The notes: generated by a model not told the origin, from the sequence alone. Counted from the stretch's first letter, positions 1-9,227 are shown. The stretch: 64,000 nt of DNA from Marinobacter maritimus (GCF_007671675.1 NZ_VCGW01000002.1:806001-870000); one strand, 5' to 3'. Numbers and translations: made by a program.

Positions 1-1108
1 CATTGATGGTCAGCCAATTGCCGTCATCATCGGTGATAGTGCCAACCACTTGCTGTGTGCCCAGATAGGACGAGCCCCTTTCGTAGGTCTGGTATTCCTG
101 AGGCATGTGGCGGCGCAGAAACCCTTCGGTGTACCCGCGGTTGGATAAAGCTTCCAGCTCGTTCATCAGGCTCATGTCAAATGCCTTGCCTGTTGCGGCT
201 TCATCAATGGCGCGGCGATACACCTGGGTGGTGCGGGCCACGTAGTAGGTGCTTTTGGTGCGCCCCTCTATTTTCAGTGAGTGCACACCCATTGCCGCCA
301 GCTCCGCCACGTGCTGCACTGCGCGCAGATCCCGGGAGTTCATGATGTAAGTGCCGTGTTCATCCTCGTAGGCGGGAATAAAGCTGCCTGGGCGGTTGGG
401 CTCCTCCAGAAGGATTTCTTTCGGCTCGTAGCTATGCACATCGCTGGTGTCTGACGTGGCAATCAGGTCGCCGGTGTGGTCGTGGGTATGCTGCACTTCC
501 TTGTAGTCCCAGCGACAGGCATTGGTGCAGGCACCCTGGTTGGCGTCTCGGTGATTCATATAGCCGGAGAGCAGGCAGCGCCCGGAATAGGCCATGCACA
601 GTGCGCCGTGAACAAACACCTCCAGCTCCATTTGCGGAACCCGCTCACGGATGTCCCGGATTTCACCGAGGGCGAGCTCCCGGGACAGAATGACCCGGCT
701 GATGCCCTGGCGACGCCAGAATTCCACCGTCGCCCAGTTTACCGCGTTGGCCTGAACCGACAGGTGAATAGGTTGGTCTGGCCACTTTTCCCGAACCAGC
801 ATAATCAGGCCAGGGTCTGACATGATCAGAGCGTCCGGCTTGTATTCGAGCACCGGTTCCAGATCTCTCAGATAGGAGCGCACCTTGTCATTGTGGGGTG
901 CTATGTTCGAGACCAGATAGAACTGTTTACCCAGAGTGTGGGCGCGTTGGATGCCTGCGCCCAGCGCCGCGGTGTCTTTGAAGCTGTTATTGCGCACCCG
1001 TAGAGAGTAGCGCGGCTGGCCGGCATAGACCGCATCCGCGCCATAGGCGAACGCGGTTTCAAGGTGCTCGAGAGTGCCAGCGGGTGCCAGCAGTTCCGGG
1101 ATGATCAT
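1..1108 (-). CDS. trhP: tRNA uridine(34) hydroxylase TrhP (peptidase U32 family), 3' end cut by window edge
   Basis: The reading frame starts at ATG 1108 (MIIPELLAPAGTLEHLETAF) and runs open to base 1, giving about 369 codons of a family near 450 residues, so the C-terminus is off the window. It has the U32 hallmark block with GALCMAYSGRCLLSGYMNHR followed by GACTNACRW, whose cysteines correspond to the Fe-S ligands of this family. In E. coli YegQ/TrhP hydroxylates U34 of certain tRNAs using prephenate-derived chemistry. It is a different subfamily from the UbiU and UbiV genes further right in the window. The family call is firm; the exact substrate is inferred from the YegQ-like N-terminus and length. 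Confidence 0.88.
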   Translation of the reverse strand, partial: MIIPELLAPAGTLEHLETAFAYGADAVYAGQPRYSLRVRNNSFKDTAALGAGIQRAHTLGKQFYLVSNIAPHNDKVRSYLRDLEPVLEYKPDALIMSDPGLIMLVREKWPDQPIHLSVQANAVNWATVEFWRRQGISRVILSRELALGEIRDIRERVPQMELEVFVHGALCMAYSGRCLLSGYMNHRDANQGACTNACRWDYKEVQHTHDHTGDLIATSDTSDVHSYEPKEILLEEPNRPGSFIPAYEDEHGTYIMNSRDLRAVQHVAELAAMGVHSLKIEGRTKSTYYVARTTQVYRRAIDEAATGKAFDMSLMNELEALSNRGYTEGFLRRHMPQEYQTYERGSSYLGTQQVVGTITDDDGNWLTIN

Positions 1109-1268
1109 TGGGGTGCTCCGGATAAATCGGTGGCTGGCTATTTTGCCGCAAGCTATTGCGCTTTCCCTTGACCCCGCTCAAACGTCTTATTGATTATTTT
1201 CGGCTAACATGTGTACGCTGTATGCCGGATTGAGTGGGTCAGTATTCATGAATAAGGAGAATCACAGA

Positions 1269-1625
1269 ATGGGATTAGAGCCTCTGGGCCCAGAGGTGGT
1301 GCGGGTTTCACTGAGTAACAGAGTGAGTTCACTGATCAGTATTCAGCTTGCCCGTGGCAAGGTGGGTGTTGAAGTGGTGGCATCGCAGTTGCACATGAGC
1401 CGGTACACGCTTCACAAGAAACTGAAGCGGGAAGGGTTAACCTTTGCCCGTCTGCTGGAAGATGTGCGCCGTAAGCAGGCGCTGACTTACATGCAGGATA
1501 AAACCAAGCCGCTGGTGGAGATTGCCGAGCAGCTCGGGTTTTCTGAACTGAGCGCATTCAGCCGGGCATTCAAGCGCTGGATGGGCACTTCGCCGGCTGA
1601 ATATCGCTCTGTCAGGCTTTCCTGA
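1269..1625 (+). CDS. Stand-alone AraC-type DNA-binding domain protein
   Basis: 118 residues consisting almost only of an AraC/XylS C-terminal double helix-turn-helix: first HTH around VEVVASQLHMSRYTLHKKLK and second around LVEIAEQLGFSELSAFSRAF, ending SPAEYRS. The start at 1269 is chosen because AAGGAG (1254-1259) sits 9 bases upstream; in-frame ATGs at 1209 and 1248 are possible. Full AraC regulators of this type are near 330 residues with an N-terminal sensing domain, which is absent here and not visible upstream before trhP. It could be a small regulator that no longer senses a ligand, or the remnant of a full gene that kept a usable start. No target can be proposed. Confidence 0.7.
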   Translation: MGLEPLGPEVVRVSLSNRVSSLISIQLARGKVGVEVVASQLHMSRYTLHKKLKREGLTFARLLEDVRRKQALTYMQDKTKPLVEIAEQLGFSELSAFSRAFKRWMGTSPAEYRSVRLS

Positions 1626-2837
1626 TCAGTACTTCTTGAACACCAAGGTTGCATTAGTGCCGCCGAAGCCAAAACTGTTGCTCATAACGAGATCCAGGTT
1701 CTGGTTATCCATGCGCTCGCGTACTATCGGATAACCTTCAGCACCTTCATCCAGGTTCTCGATATTGGCTGAGGGTGCTATAAAACCTTCCCGCTGCATG
1801 ATCATGCTGTAGATGGCTTCATGAACGCCGGCTGCGCCAAGAGCGTGGCCGCACAGAGGCTTGGTTGAGCTTAGCGGCGGTATCTTGTCGCCAAAGGTCG
1901 TTTTCAGCGCTGTCAGTTCTGTGACATCGCCGGCCGGTGTGCTGGTGCCGTGGGTGTTAATGTAGCTGATCTCGCCGTCCAGGTTTTTCATGGCCTGCTG
2001 CATGCAACGTATGGCGCCTTCGCCGCTGGGTGCAACCATGTCGGCACCGTCTGATGTAGCGCCAAAACCAACCAGTTCCGCAATGATATTCGCACCGCGA
2101 GCCTCGGCATGCTCCAAGGCTTCGAGCACCACGGTGCCACCGCCTCCGGAGATAACAAAACCATCACGGTCTTTGTCGTAGGTGCGGGATGCCTTTTCAG
2201 GGGTATCGTTGTACTTGGTTGAAAGCGCACCCATGGCATCAAACATCAGGCTCAGGGTCCAGTGGATGTCCTCGCCGCCGCCGGCAAGCATGACATCCTG
2301 ACGCCCCAGAGCAATCTGATCTGCAGCATGGCCAATAGCGTGTGCGCTGGTGGCGCAGGCTGAGGTAATGCCGTAGTTGATACCAGTAATGCCAAATGCC
2401 GTTGCGATGGTAGCGTTGATTGAGCTGCCCATAGTGCGGGGCACGCGATAAGGCCCAACGCGACGAATGCCTTTGGCGCGGTGGGTGTCGATCGCATCGA
2501 GAAGCTCAACAGTTGATGCGCCGCCGGTACCAAAAACGGCGCCGGTGCTGTTAGCTGTGAGGTGCTCTTTGGTCAATCCAGCCTGTTCAATGGCTTCGCA
2601 GGCCGCGAGATAGGTGTAACCTGCAGCCGGGCACATGAAGCGCAGAAGCTTGCGGTCGATCAAGTCCGGCAAATTCAGATTGATCTGGCCACATACATGG
2701 CTGCGCAAACCATTGTCACGGGCTTCTTCGCTGAAGCCGATACCTGGGATGGACTCCTTCAGGGAGCGGGTTACTTCTTTCTGGTTAGTGCCAAGGCTGG
2801 AGACAATCCCCATACCGGTGATAACAACACGCCGCAT
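1626..2837 (-). CDS. fabB: 3-oxoacyl-ACP synthase I (FabB)
   Basis: 403 residues, full length for beta-ketoacyl-ACP synthase I, which elongates acyl-ACP with malonyl-ACP and is required for unsaturated fatty acid synthesis in gammaproteobacteria. The Cys-His-His triad is visible: nucleophile C161 in [10 protein letters not shown], then the histidines of [11 protein letters not shown] and GHALGAAG. It begins [16 protein letters not shown], typical of FabB. It lies 11 bases downstream of fabA on the same strand, the classic fabA-fabB operon, so the two are almost surely cotranscribed. Nothing in the sequence is unusual. Confidence 0.97.
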   Translation of the reverse strand: MRRVVITGMGIVSSLGTNQKEVTRSLKESIPGIGFSEEARDNGLRSHVCGQINLNLPDLIDRKLLRFMCPAAGYTYLAACEAIEQAGLTKEHLTANSTGAVFGTGGASTVELLDAIDTHRAKGIRRVGPYRVPRTMGSSINATIATAFGITGINYGITSACATSAHAIGHAADQIALGRQDVMLAGGGEDIHWTLSLMFDAMGALSTKYNDTPEKASRTYDKDRDGFVISGGGGTVVLEALEHAEARGANIIAELVGFGATSDGADMVAPSGEGAIRCMQQAMKNLDGEISYINTHGTSTPAGDVTELTALKTTFGDKIPPLSSTKPLCGHALGAAGVHEAIYSMIMQREGFIAPSANIENLDEGAEGYPIVRERMDNQNLDLVMSNSFGFGGTNATLVFKKY

Positions 2838-2848
2838 CTTGTTAACTC

Positions 2849-3358
2849 CTAAAAATCATCGGTGGAAGTGAATACGCCAACCCGCAGGTCTTTAGCCGTG
2901 TAGATTTCTCTGCCATCCACTTCCATGCGTCCGTCGGCAATGGCTAGCGTGAGTTTACGTTTGATCACGCGCTTGATGTCGAGGTAGTAGCGCACTTTTT
3001 TGTTTGTGGGCAGAACCTGGCCGGTGAACTTCACTTCTCCGGCGCCCAGTGCGCGACCTTTGCCCTCGCTGCCGTCCCACGCTAGGTAAAAACCAACCAG
3101 TTGCCACATGGCATCAAGGCCGAGACAGCCGGGCATGACGGGGTCGTCGACAAAATGGACTTTAAAAAACCAGAGATCCGGATTGATGTCCAGCTCTGCC
3201 ACCAGGCTGCCTTTTCCGTAAAGGCCGTCGTCGGTTCCCACGTGGGTGACGCGGTCAACCATCAGCATCTCATCTATGGGCAGCCGCGTGGCGCCCGGGA
3301 AAAGTTTGCCATGACCACACTTAATCAGGTCTTCTTTGTCAAAATGATCCGGGTTCAT
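2849..3358 (-). CDS. fabA: 3-hydroxydecanoyl-ACP dehydratase/isomerase (FabA)
   Basis: 169 residues, one hot-dog fold. FabA dehydrates 3-hydroxydecanoyl-ACP and isomerises trans-2 to cis-3-decenoyl-ACP, the branch point for unsaturated fatty acids. The active site block is seen as [18 protein letters not shown], with H68 and D82 matching the catalytic His and Asp of the family. First gene of the fabA-fabB operon. The 222-base gap to the next gene upstream holds its promoter and the terminator of the neighbouring nnrS gene. Confidence 0.97.
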   Translation of the reverse strand: MNPDHFDKEDLIKCGHGKLFPGATRLPIDEMLMVDRVTHVGTDDGLYGKGSLVAELDINPDLWFFKVHFVDDPVMPGCLGLDAMWQLVGFYLAWDGSEGKGRALGAGEVKFTGQVLPTNKKVRYYLDIKRVIKRKLTLAIADGRMEVDGREIYTAKDLRVGVFTSTDDF

Positions 3359-3503
3359 AGTGCCATAGTCTCTGTTACAGAATGATTTATTGTCACTTTA
3401 GCTGTTATTTCGCGAGTCGCTATTGACCATTAGTGGATGATTAACGTTTAAGCGGTGTAGTTGCAAGTGCCAAATGTTCGTCAAAAGGCGGAATTCAGGA
3501 TAG

Positions 3504-3540
3504 AAAAAAGGGCAGGCTCTCCACGAACCTGCCCTTTTTA
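3504..3540 (-). terminator. Rho-independent terminator downstream of nnrS
   Basis: Near-perfect hairpin: AAAAAAGGGCAGG (3504-3516) pairs with CCTGCCCTTTTT (3528-3539), loop of 11 bases. The A/T flanks make it usable on both strands. On the minus strand it follows the nnrS stop codon by about 40 bases. Only nnrS reads into it, since fabA starts beyond it on the same strand. Confidence 0.85.
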
Positions 3541-3566
3541 AATTGCATCAGAGATAAGTTGCGCTG

Positions 3567-3581
3567 CCCCCCCCCCCCCCC
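3567..3581. repeat. Homopolymeric C15/G15 tract
   Basis: Fifteen uninterrupted C on the plus strand (G15 on the nnrS coding strand), starting at the base next to the nnrS TGA stop (3582-3584) and lying between it and the terminator. Because the tract is downstream of the stop, slippage would not change the NnrS protein. It could alter the 3' end of the mRNA, or be a sequencing or assembly artefact. Confidence 0.95.
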
Positions 3582-4766
3582 TCAGCCCGGGCGGCCGTCA
3601 GGTCTGGGGCTTGCAAGTATTTTGGTGTAGCGCACCAGAAACATGCCGTAGGCGAAAATCCAGAGCAGGCTGCTGCTGCCGATCCCTGGATGCCAGGGAA
3701 TAAAATCAAACGCGGTAAGCACACGGATCAAAGCTGCCATCTGAATGGCAACAAACGCGATAACCATGCCTTTTGGCAGCACCAGAGGCCGGCCAGTGTG
3801 GCCAAGAGTCACTCGGGCGATGACTCCCAGAATAAGACAGCTGATAGCGCCGGTACCCGCCGCATGGCTCCAGGCGTTGGATGGCCAACCCGCGAAAAGC
3901 GTGCCCGCGAGAAGGTACAGAGAAACCGGCACCCAGAGAATGGACAGATGAAGAACCCACAGCAGGGGTTCCTTGCGAGCAAGCCAGCCTTTCCAGTTGA
4001 CCAGGCGAACGAGCATGAGCGTGCCGGCTAAGATTGCCAGAATCCCCGTGAGAGTTTGCCAGCCTGTCACCAGCGATGCGGTAAGCAAGATCATCGAGAA
4101 GAGCGTTGCCATATCCAGCGCCGGAATGGTTTTTACGGCGGCGGCATCCAGCCCATGCTGGCGCAGCCAGCCTGTTGTGAACGCGGGGGTGATGCGCCCA
4201 CCCACAATACTGATAAGTGCCATAGACATAATTAACGCGCCGTGGCTGAAGGCCATGTCCAGACGGGTAACAAAGCCTATTTGCATCAGCCACAGCAAGC
4301 CCAGAACCACCAGAATCATAAGCTGACGCTTTTGCTTTGCGTGCCAGACACGCCATCCGGCATCCAGCATTACCAGCGGAAGGAAAGCCAGATTAAAACC
4401 TTGAACCAGCCAGTCCGGCAAATCAGCACCAAAGGCCAGAAGCAGGCGCCCGACCAGCCATACACCCCACAGCAACACCAACCGGAAGCCGTGAGTACGC
4501 TCGGTCTGAGTCCATACGCAGACGGCGGTCAGCAAAAAACCGGCGATAGCGGCAGACAGAAAACCAAACAGCATCTCGTGCTGGTGCCAGAACAGCCCCG
4601 GCATAGCGAGGGGCAGGTTGATGACACCGGTTACCTGCAAAACCCATAGAGGAACGACCAGCAGCGCCAGCAGCGTCATCGACAGAAAGAAAATGCGGAA
4701 TGGATAGCCGAAAAGCTGGCTGACACTGGCGGAATCGGCCTGAGCGGATGTAGGAATAGCCTGCAT
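3582..4766 (-). CDS. nnrS: NnrS family heme-copper membrane protein
   Basis: 394 residues, about 12 hydrophobic segments. The NnrS signature is present near the N-terminus: PLAMPGLFWHQHEMLFGF with the H-x-HEM block, and later histidines in HGALIMSM and the conserved GRITPAFTTGWL. NnrS is a heme- and copper-binding inner membrane protein linked to resistance to NO-related stress in bacteria that meet or make NO; its exact reaction is unknown. The start has AGGA 7 bases upstream. A palindrome at 4778-4795 sits just upstream. A second NnrS-family gene lies at 13648-14808. Confidence 0.9.
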   Translation of the reverse strand: MQAIPTSAQADSASVSQLFGYPFRIFFLSMTLLALLVVPLWVLQVTGVINLPLAMPGLFWHQHEMLFGFLSAAIAGFLLTAVCVWTQTERTHGFRLVLLWGVWLVGRLLLAFGADLPDWLVQGFNLAFLPLVMLDAGWRVWHAKQKRQLMILVVLGLLWLMQIGFVTRLDMAFSHGALIMSMALISIVGGRITPAFTTGWLRQHGLDAAAVKTIPALDMATLFSMILLTASLVTGWQTLTGILAILAGTLMLVRLVNWKGWLARKEPLLWVLHLSILWVPVSLYLLAGTLFAGWPSNAWSHAAGTGAISCLILGVIARVTLGHTGRPLVLPKGMVIAFVAIQMAALIRVLTAFDFIPWHPGIGSSSLLWIFAYGMFLVRYTKILASPRPDGRPG

Positions 4767-4777
4767 GTTGGTTCCTG

Positions 4778-4795
4778 CTAATACATATATATTAG
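4778..4795. promoter_or_regulatory. AT-rich palindrome upstream of nnrS, candidate operator
   Basis: CTAATA-CATATA-TATTAG, a perfect 6-bp inverted repeat with a 6-base centre, 12 bases upstream of the nnrS start codon in a GC-rich genome. Its position between promoter and start fits a repressor site; an NO-responsive repressor such as NsrR would make sense for nnrS, but the match to the known NsrR consensus is not good enough to name it. Confidence 0.4.
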
Positions 4796-4892
4796 TTATA
4801 TGTTAAACGCATGTGGCCAGAAATAACATACCCGGTTGGTGGTATCTTTGCGTACAATGCCGCTATCGTTTTGATTCACAATGGAATGATTT

Positions 4893-5270
4893 ATGAGTAC
4901 ATACGTGATCCTGAAAACTCTCCACATGTCCACAGCCTACCTGACGGTCATCCTGTTCACGCTGAGACTGCTGATGGACGCCGTGGGAAGGCCTGGTTGG
5001 CGCCAGACGCCGCTGCGCTGGATTCCCCACGCCAACGACACTGTACTGCTGGTCGCAGCTATCAGTCTGCTATTTGTTGGCGGCTGGAACCCGCTGGAAC
5101 AAGGCTGGATTCTGGCTAAAATCGTGTTGTTGCTGGGCTACATCGCTGCCGGGCTGTTCGCGTTGAGAGTCACCGTATCACGCCCCGTGCGTATTGTTGC
5201 AGCCGTTCTGGCCTTGCTCCAGGTGTCATTCATCTTTCACCTTGCGATGACCAAACCCGTTCTGTTCTGA
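4893..5270 (+). CDS. SirB2-like small integral membrane protein
   Basis: 125 residues with four predicted membrane helices (about residues 8-25, 48-65, 72-92, 98-120). The opening STYVILKTLHMSTAYLTVIL and the motif WLRQ/GWRQTPLRWIPHANDTVLL resemble the SirB2 family, which is common near nitrate and NO genes but has no established biochemical role. Divergent from nnrS, with which it may share a promoter region. Its last 45 bases overlap the 3' end of the convergent channel gene. Confidence 0.75.
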   Translation: MSTYVILKTLHMSTAYLTVILFTLRLLMDAVGRPGWRQTPLRWIPHANDTVLLVAAISLLFVGGWNPLEQGWILAKIVLLLGYIAAGLFALRVTVSRPVRIVAAVLALLQVSFIFHLAMTKPVLF

Positions 5271-6080
5271 CTTGGTGTAGCTTATTAGCTCGGCCAGTTG
5301 GCCCTGCACCTCTCGAAGTTGGCGCGTAATTTCATCGCGCTCATCGTGAGCCTGCCGGGCCTGCTGAGCGTTTTGTTCCTCGCTCATAACCTCCAGAATC
5401 GCCCCGATCATCATGTTCAGAAAAACAAACGCCGTCAGAAAAATAAAGGTCAGGTAGTAAATCCAGCTTAGTGGGTATTGCTCCATGGTCGCGTACATCA
5501 CATCGGTCCAGTCCTCGAACGTGGCTACCCGGAACAGCGTCAGCATCGATATCGCGACATCGCCCCAAAGCTCATTGTCAACGCTGGCAAAGAACATCGA
5601 GCCCATCGCCGCATAGATATAGAAAATGATAAACATCAGAAGCGCGATGTAACCCATGCGCGGAATGGCTTTGAGCAGAGAATTGATCAGGAACCGCAGC
5701 TCAGGCACCACCGACACCAGACGCAACACCCGGAAGACTCGCAACAACCGCCCCAACAAGACGGCTTCAGAGTTGTCGAGAGGGATAAGGCTGCCAACCA
5801 CCACGAGTGTGTCAAACAGGTTCCAGCCGTCCATCAGGAAGCGCCGTCTGGCCGGGCTGGCCGCAAAGCGGAACAGAATCTCGATCAGGAAAAACAGCGT
5901 GATAGCGGTATCCATCACGCTCAGTGACTGCTCTACCAGGGGCGGCAGGTCATAGGTCTTGGCGCCAATGGTTAAAGCGGAAAGAATGATAATCGTGATG
6001 ACCACGCCCTGAAAAAGCGTACTGGACTCAATTCGGTGTAGCTGGTTAAAACCGGAAGTGGGGCTTAGTTGGGGCAACAT
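5226..6080 (-). CDS. Bacterial one-domain voltage-gated cation channel
   Basis: 284 residues, a single six-helix unit that would assemble as a tetramer in the inner membrane. Segments S1-S3 are followed by an S4 helix with arginines every third residue (GRLLRVFRVLRLVSV). The pore loop carries the filter TFEDWTD, and after S6 (LNMMIGAILEVMSEE) comes a charged C-terminal coiled coil. Sodium channels of the NaChBac/NavAb family have TLESW in the filter; the extra acidic residues here are discussed in the findings. The start is uncertain: ATG 6080 is used because the upstream alternative, TTG 6140, has no ribosome site. Tail-to-tail overlap of 45 bases with the SirB2-like gene. Confidence 0.85.
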   Translation of the reverse strand: MLPQLSPTSGFNQLHRIESSTLFQGVVITIIILSALTIGAKTYDLPPLVEQSLSVMDTAITLFFLIEILFRFAASPARRRFLMDGWNLFDTLVVVGSLIPLDNSEAVLLGRLLRVFRVLRLVSVVPELRFLINSLLKAIPRMGYIALLMFIIFYIYAAMGSMFFASVDNELWGDVAISMLTLFRVATFEDWTDVMYATMEQYPLSWIYYLTFIFLTAFVFLNMMIGAILEVMSEEQNAQQARQAHDERDEITRQLREVQGQLAELISYTKSEQNGFGHRKVKDE

Positions 6081-6305
6081 GGCAGACAAAGGCTCCAGAT
6101 CATTCGGGGGAGGGCTGAATTCTAAAGGGCTGCGCTGCAATAGGATAGCTTGAATGGTGCCCGGAGGCTGTCAGTGGCAGAAGCAGCGCCTCGGGCACAA
6201 TAAACATGATTTATGCAGCGGGATCAGAATTATTCATTCGTTTGGTGCTGCAAGCTTTTCCATAATCGGAGCACACATAACAATTCCAAAAACGAGTGAC
6301 ATTCC

Positions 6306-7658
6306 ATGAAAGAAAGACCTGAGTTGGCCGGGTGGCGCTGGGGGCCTTTCACGTTCCGCGTTCCTTTCTACCATACGCGGTTGTGCTGGCCCGAGTTTTT
6401 ACAGGGGCTTTTTGTTTCTGCTGCCACGGGCCTGGCGTTGATTCCGGTCATGACAGCGTTCTTCGGTCTGAGCTTTGAAGAAGCCGTTGCCCTGTCGATG
6501 ATTCATGCTTCTCTGATTGCTTCAGCTGTTATCGTGTTTGGTGAACCCTACGCCGCCGGATGGATAACGCCAGCGCTGCCATTGATTCTGGCCTTTGTGA
6601 TCGGCGGCTATGATGACCCGGCCAGCAGATTCCAGGCAATGACGGCGCTAAGCCTGGTTTTCGCATCGCTTGTTCTGGTTCTCGGTATTACTGGCCTGGG
6701 TCGTCGTTTTGTCATCTGGTTACCCGATACCCTCAAGGCTGGCATTATACTGGGCGCCGCGATTGCTGCGCTCAAGCGGGTCTTCGTTGATGATGCAGAG
6801 CGTTTTCTGCTTGAACAGCCCATTGCAACCGCGCTTGCTTGCGGTATCTGCCTGATCTTCACTTTCTCGATTCCCATGCAGAAGCTCAAAGCGCGAAACC
6901 GGTTTTTCTTTATGTTGGGATCGCTGGGCCTGTTGCCCGGTTTTCTGGCAGCGGCGGTTATCGGGCCCCTGGTGGGCGAAGTGAACTTCGATATCCAGTG
7001 GGGATTTATTGTGCCGCCTCTGGGTGAGGCCATGGCGAAAGCTTCGCCGCTGGCCAATGGCTGGCCGTCCCGCGAGATGCTGATACAAAGCATTCCCCTG
7101 GCGCTGATCGCCTACATCATACTTTTCGGCGACCTTGTCACCGGCAATGAGGTGTTAAGGGAAGGGTTGAAAACTCGTAAAGACGAGCACATCGACATAA
7201 ATCTCAATCGTACCCACTTTTCCTTGTCGATTCGCAACGCGCTCATGGGAATTGTTGCACCCTTCTTCCCGACCCAGGGAGCCGTGTGGACAGGTGTGCA
7301 TGTGATCGTGGTGCAGCGCTGGAAGCAGGGGCCTACGGCAATGAATAGCCTGCACAGCGGCCTGGCGTCCTATTACCTGATGGGTTTGCCGTTTATTTAT
7401 TTCCTGCTGCCCCTGCTGACCGGGCTTAAGCCGCTGCTGGGCATTGCGCTGTCACTGACGCTGGTTCTCACCGGCTTTGCCTGCGCCTATATTGCCATGT
7501 CTATTCCAAGGGACAATACCTCAAGGGGAACGGTGGTTCTGATTGGCGCCTGTCTTGCTTTCTTTGAGCCCTGGATAGGCTTGTTGATTGGCGTAGTCGC
7601 AACCCTCGCTCTGGTGGGCTGGGACCGGAACCCGGATCCTATTCCCCATGACGAATGA
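6306..7658 (+). CDS. NCS2/SulP-like 14-helix membrane permease, substrate unknown
   Basis: 450 residues, highly hydrophobic, with a charged N-terminus (MKERPELAGWRWGPFTFRVP) and a UraA/SulP-like layout: an early GLFVSAATGLALIPVMTAFFG segment and long paired helices. A soluble stretch around residues 275-310 (GLKTRKDEHIDINLNRTHFS) separates the halves. It lacks the clear QxxG-type purine/pyrimidine signature, so a nucleobase substrate cannot be claimed. Its position between a channel and nitrate carriers suggests an ion or small anion, but that is only context. Single-gene unit, divergent from the channel gene. Confidence 0.65.
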   Translation: MKERPELAGWRWGPFTFRVPFYHTRLCWPEFLQGLFVSAATGLALIPVMTAFFGLSFEEAVALSMIHASLIASAVIVFGEPYAAGWITPALPLILAFVIGGYDDPASRFQAMTALSLVFASLVLVLGITGLGRRFVIWLPDTLKAGIILGAAIAALKRVFVDDAERFLLEQPIATALACGICLIFTFSIPMQKLKARNRFFFMLGSLGLLPGFLAAAVIGPLVGEVNFDIQWGFIVPPLGEAMAKASPLANGWPSREMLIQSIPLALIAYIILFGDLVTGNEVLREGLKTRKDEHIDINLNRTHFSLSIRNALMGIVAPFFPTQGAVWTGVHVIVVQRWKQGPTAMNSLHSGLASYYLMGLPFIYFLLPLLTGLKPLLGIALSLTLVLTGFACAYIAMSIPRDNTSRGTVVLIGACLAFFEPWIGLLIGVVATLALVGWDRNPDPIPHDE

Positions 7659-7714
7659 GTGGAAGGCTGGCTGCCCGTCAAGGAGAGGGCTGCCAGCGGC
7701 AGAGCAATATCCGG

Positions 7715-9037
7715 TTACGGCTTTTTCCGGTTGAGCGGGTAGAACAGTTGCGGTGACGCCAGTTCCGGCAAGTCGGTCTGCTCCTTATTCGCGGCCCACT
7801 CGACGCGCTCAGCTGAACGAATGGCGTAATGCATCCACGCCAGCGCCGCGGCAGCAATGATGAACATCAGCATAAAGCAGCTCTGCCAGATACCGGTAAA
7901 GTCATTCAGAGCGCCGAATGTCAGTGGCAGGATAAAACCACCGAGCCCGCCAATCATTCCGACCACGCCACCGACAGCGCCAACATGCATTGGGTAGTAG
8001 ACCGGTATGTGTTTGTATACGGCGGCTTTACCGAGGGACATGAAAAATCCCAGGGTAAAAATCAGCACCACGAACACTGGCAAGCTCATTTCGAGCTTGA
8101 AGCGTACGTCGCCTTCTATTCCGTGTACCACGTAATCCGTAGGCGGATAGCTCAACAGGAACGTGCAGATAACCGATGCGATAAATGTCCCGTACATCAC
8201 ACGCCGCGCGCCAAAGCGGTCGGACATCCAGCCCCCCAGAATCCGGAACAGTGATGCCGGAATGGTGTAGAGCGCGGCGATCATGCCGGCTGTTCGAATG
8301 TCCAGACCGTAAACGCCAATCAGATAGTGTGGTAGCCAGAGCGCCATAGCCACGAAAGCCCCGAACACGAAAAAGTAGTAAAGCGAAAAGCGCCAGACCC
8401 GTGGATCCCTCAGCGGCTCCATCTGCTCCATAAACGAACGTTTCTGCTCGTCGTCTTTACGACCAGCAGAAACCGGATCTTCTTTAGCCAGCAGGATAAA
8501 AACAACGCCCATAACCGCCAGCACCGACGCATAAATCTGCGCAGTAGCCTCCCAACCCAGTGCCACCAGCAAAAAGGGCGCGCCGAAATTGGTTACAGCA
8601 GAACCGACATTGCCTGCGCCGAAGATGCCCAGAGCTGTGCCCTGACGGGCGGGTTCAAACCAGGCGGCGGTATAGGCCACGCCTACGATAAAGGCGCCTC
8701 CGGCCAGGCCAACGCCAAGGGCTCCCACGAGAAGCATCGGATAGGTAGTGGCAAAGGTCAGCAGGTAAACACAGGCTGCAGTGGTCAGCATGAGTATGCC
8801 AAACACCCAGCGCCCGCCGTAACGATCGGTCCAGATACCAAGGAACAGCCGGCTGATTGAACCGGTCAGGATGGGAGTGGCCATAAGCAGGCCAAGCTGA
8901 GTGTCCGAAAGGCCCAGATCTTCGGCAATGCGGATGCCGATAATGGAAAAAATCGTCCAAACCGCGAAGCAAAGCGTGAACGCCAGTGTGGAAAGGCCAA
9001 GTGCTCGATGCTGCTGTGGTTTGGTTGGCAAGATCAT
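7715..9037 (-). CDS. narK: NarK-type nitrate/nitrite transporter (MFS, NNP family), copy 1
   Basis: 440 residues, 12 helices, with the nitrate-porter glycine-rich signature GIFGAGNVGSAVTNFGAP in helix 5 and the MFS loop GIWTDRYGGRW. The shorter length without a long cytoplasmic loop and the opening ALGLSTLAFTLCFAVWTIFS resemble NarK1-type (nitrate/proton symport) members. The start at 9037 is preferred because AAGGAA lies upstream; an in-frame ATG at 9061 exists but would place that site inside the gene. One of four NarK-type genes in the window. A DNR-like box at 9228-9241 lies in the shared upstream region. Confidence 0.9.
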   Translation of the reverse strand: MILPTKPQQHRALGLSTLAFTLCFAVWTIFSIIGIRIAEDLGLSDTQLGLLMATPILTGSISRLFLGIWTDRYGGRWVFGILMLTTAACVYLLTFATTYPMLLVGALGVGLAGGAFIVGVAYTAAWFEPARQGTALGIFGAGNVGSAVTNFGAPFLLVALGWEATAQIYASVLAVMGVVFILLAKEDPVSAGRKDDEQKRSFMEQMEPLRDPRVWRFSLYYFFVFGAFVAMALWLPHYLIGVYGLDIRTAGMIAALYTIPASLFRILGGWMSDRFGARRVMYGTFIASVICTFLLSYPPTDYVVHGIEGDVRFKLEMSLPVFVVLIFTLGFFMSLGKAAVYKHIPVYYPMHVGAVGGVVGMIGGLGGFILPLTFGALNDFTGIWQSCFMLMFIIAAAALAWMHYAIRSAERVEWAANKEQTDLPELASPQLFYPLNRKKP

Positions 9038-9227
9038 TGTGGTGGCGTTCCTTGTCTGCATTTAACGACCTGTGTTTATGGTCTTTGTAACAATATCAAA
9101 ACCCGGTTTTTTGGGGTGAGGGCAATGGAGGTACCTCTAGCGGGATGGCTTGGTGGTAGGCGTTGGCGGGGATTTTATGGGAGGGAGTACAGCCCTGATT
9201 GCACTGGTGGGGTACCTGCTGTGCCTT

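Noticed and set aside
9085..9099. Possible FNR half-site near the narK copy 1 start
   Set aside because: Only the ATCAA half is good (9095-9099); the other half, TGTAA, matches two of five bases.
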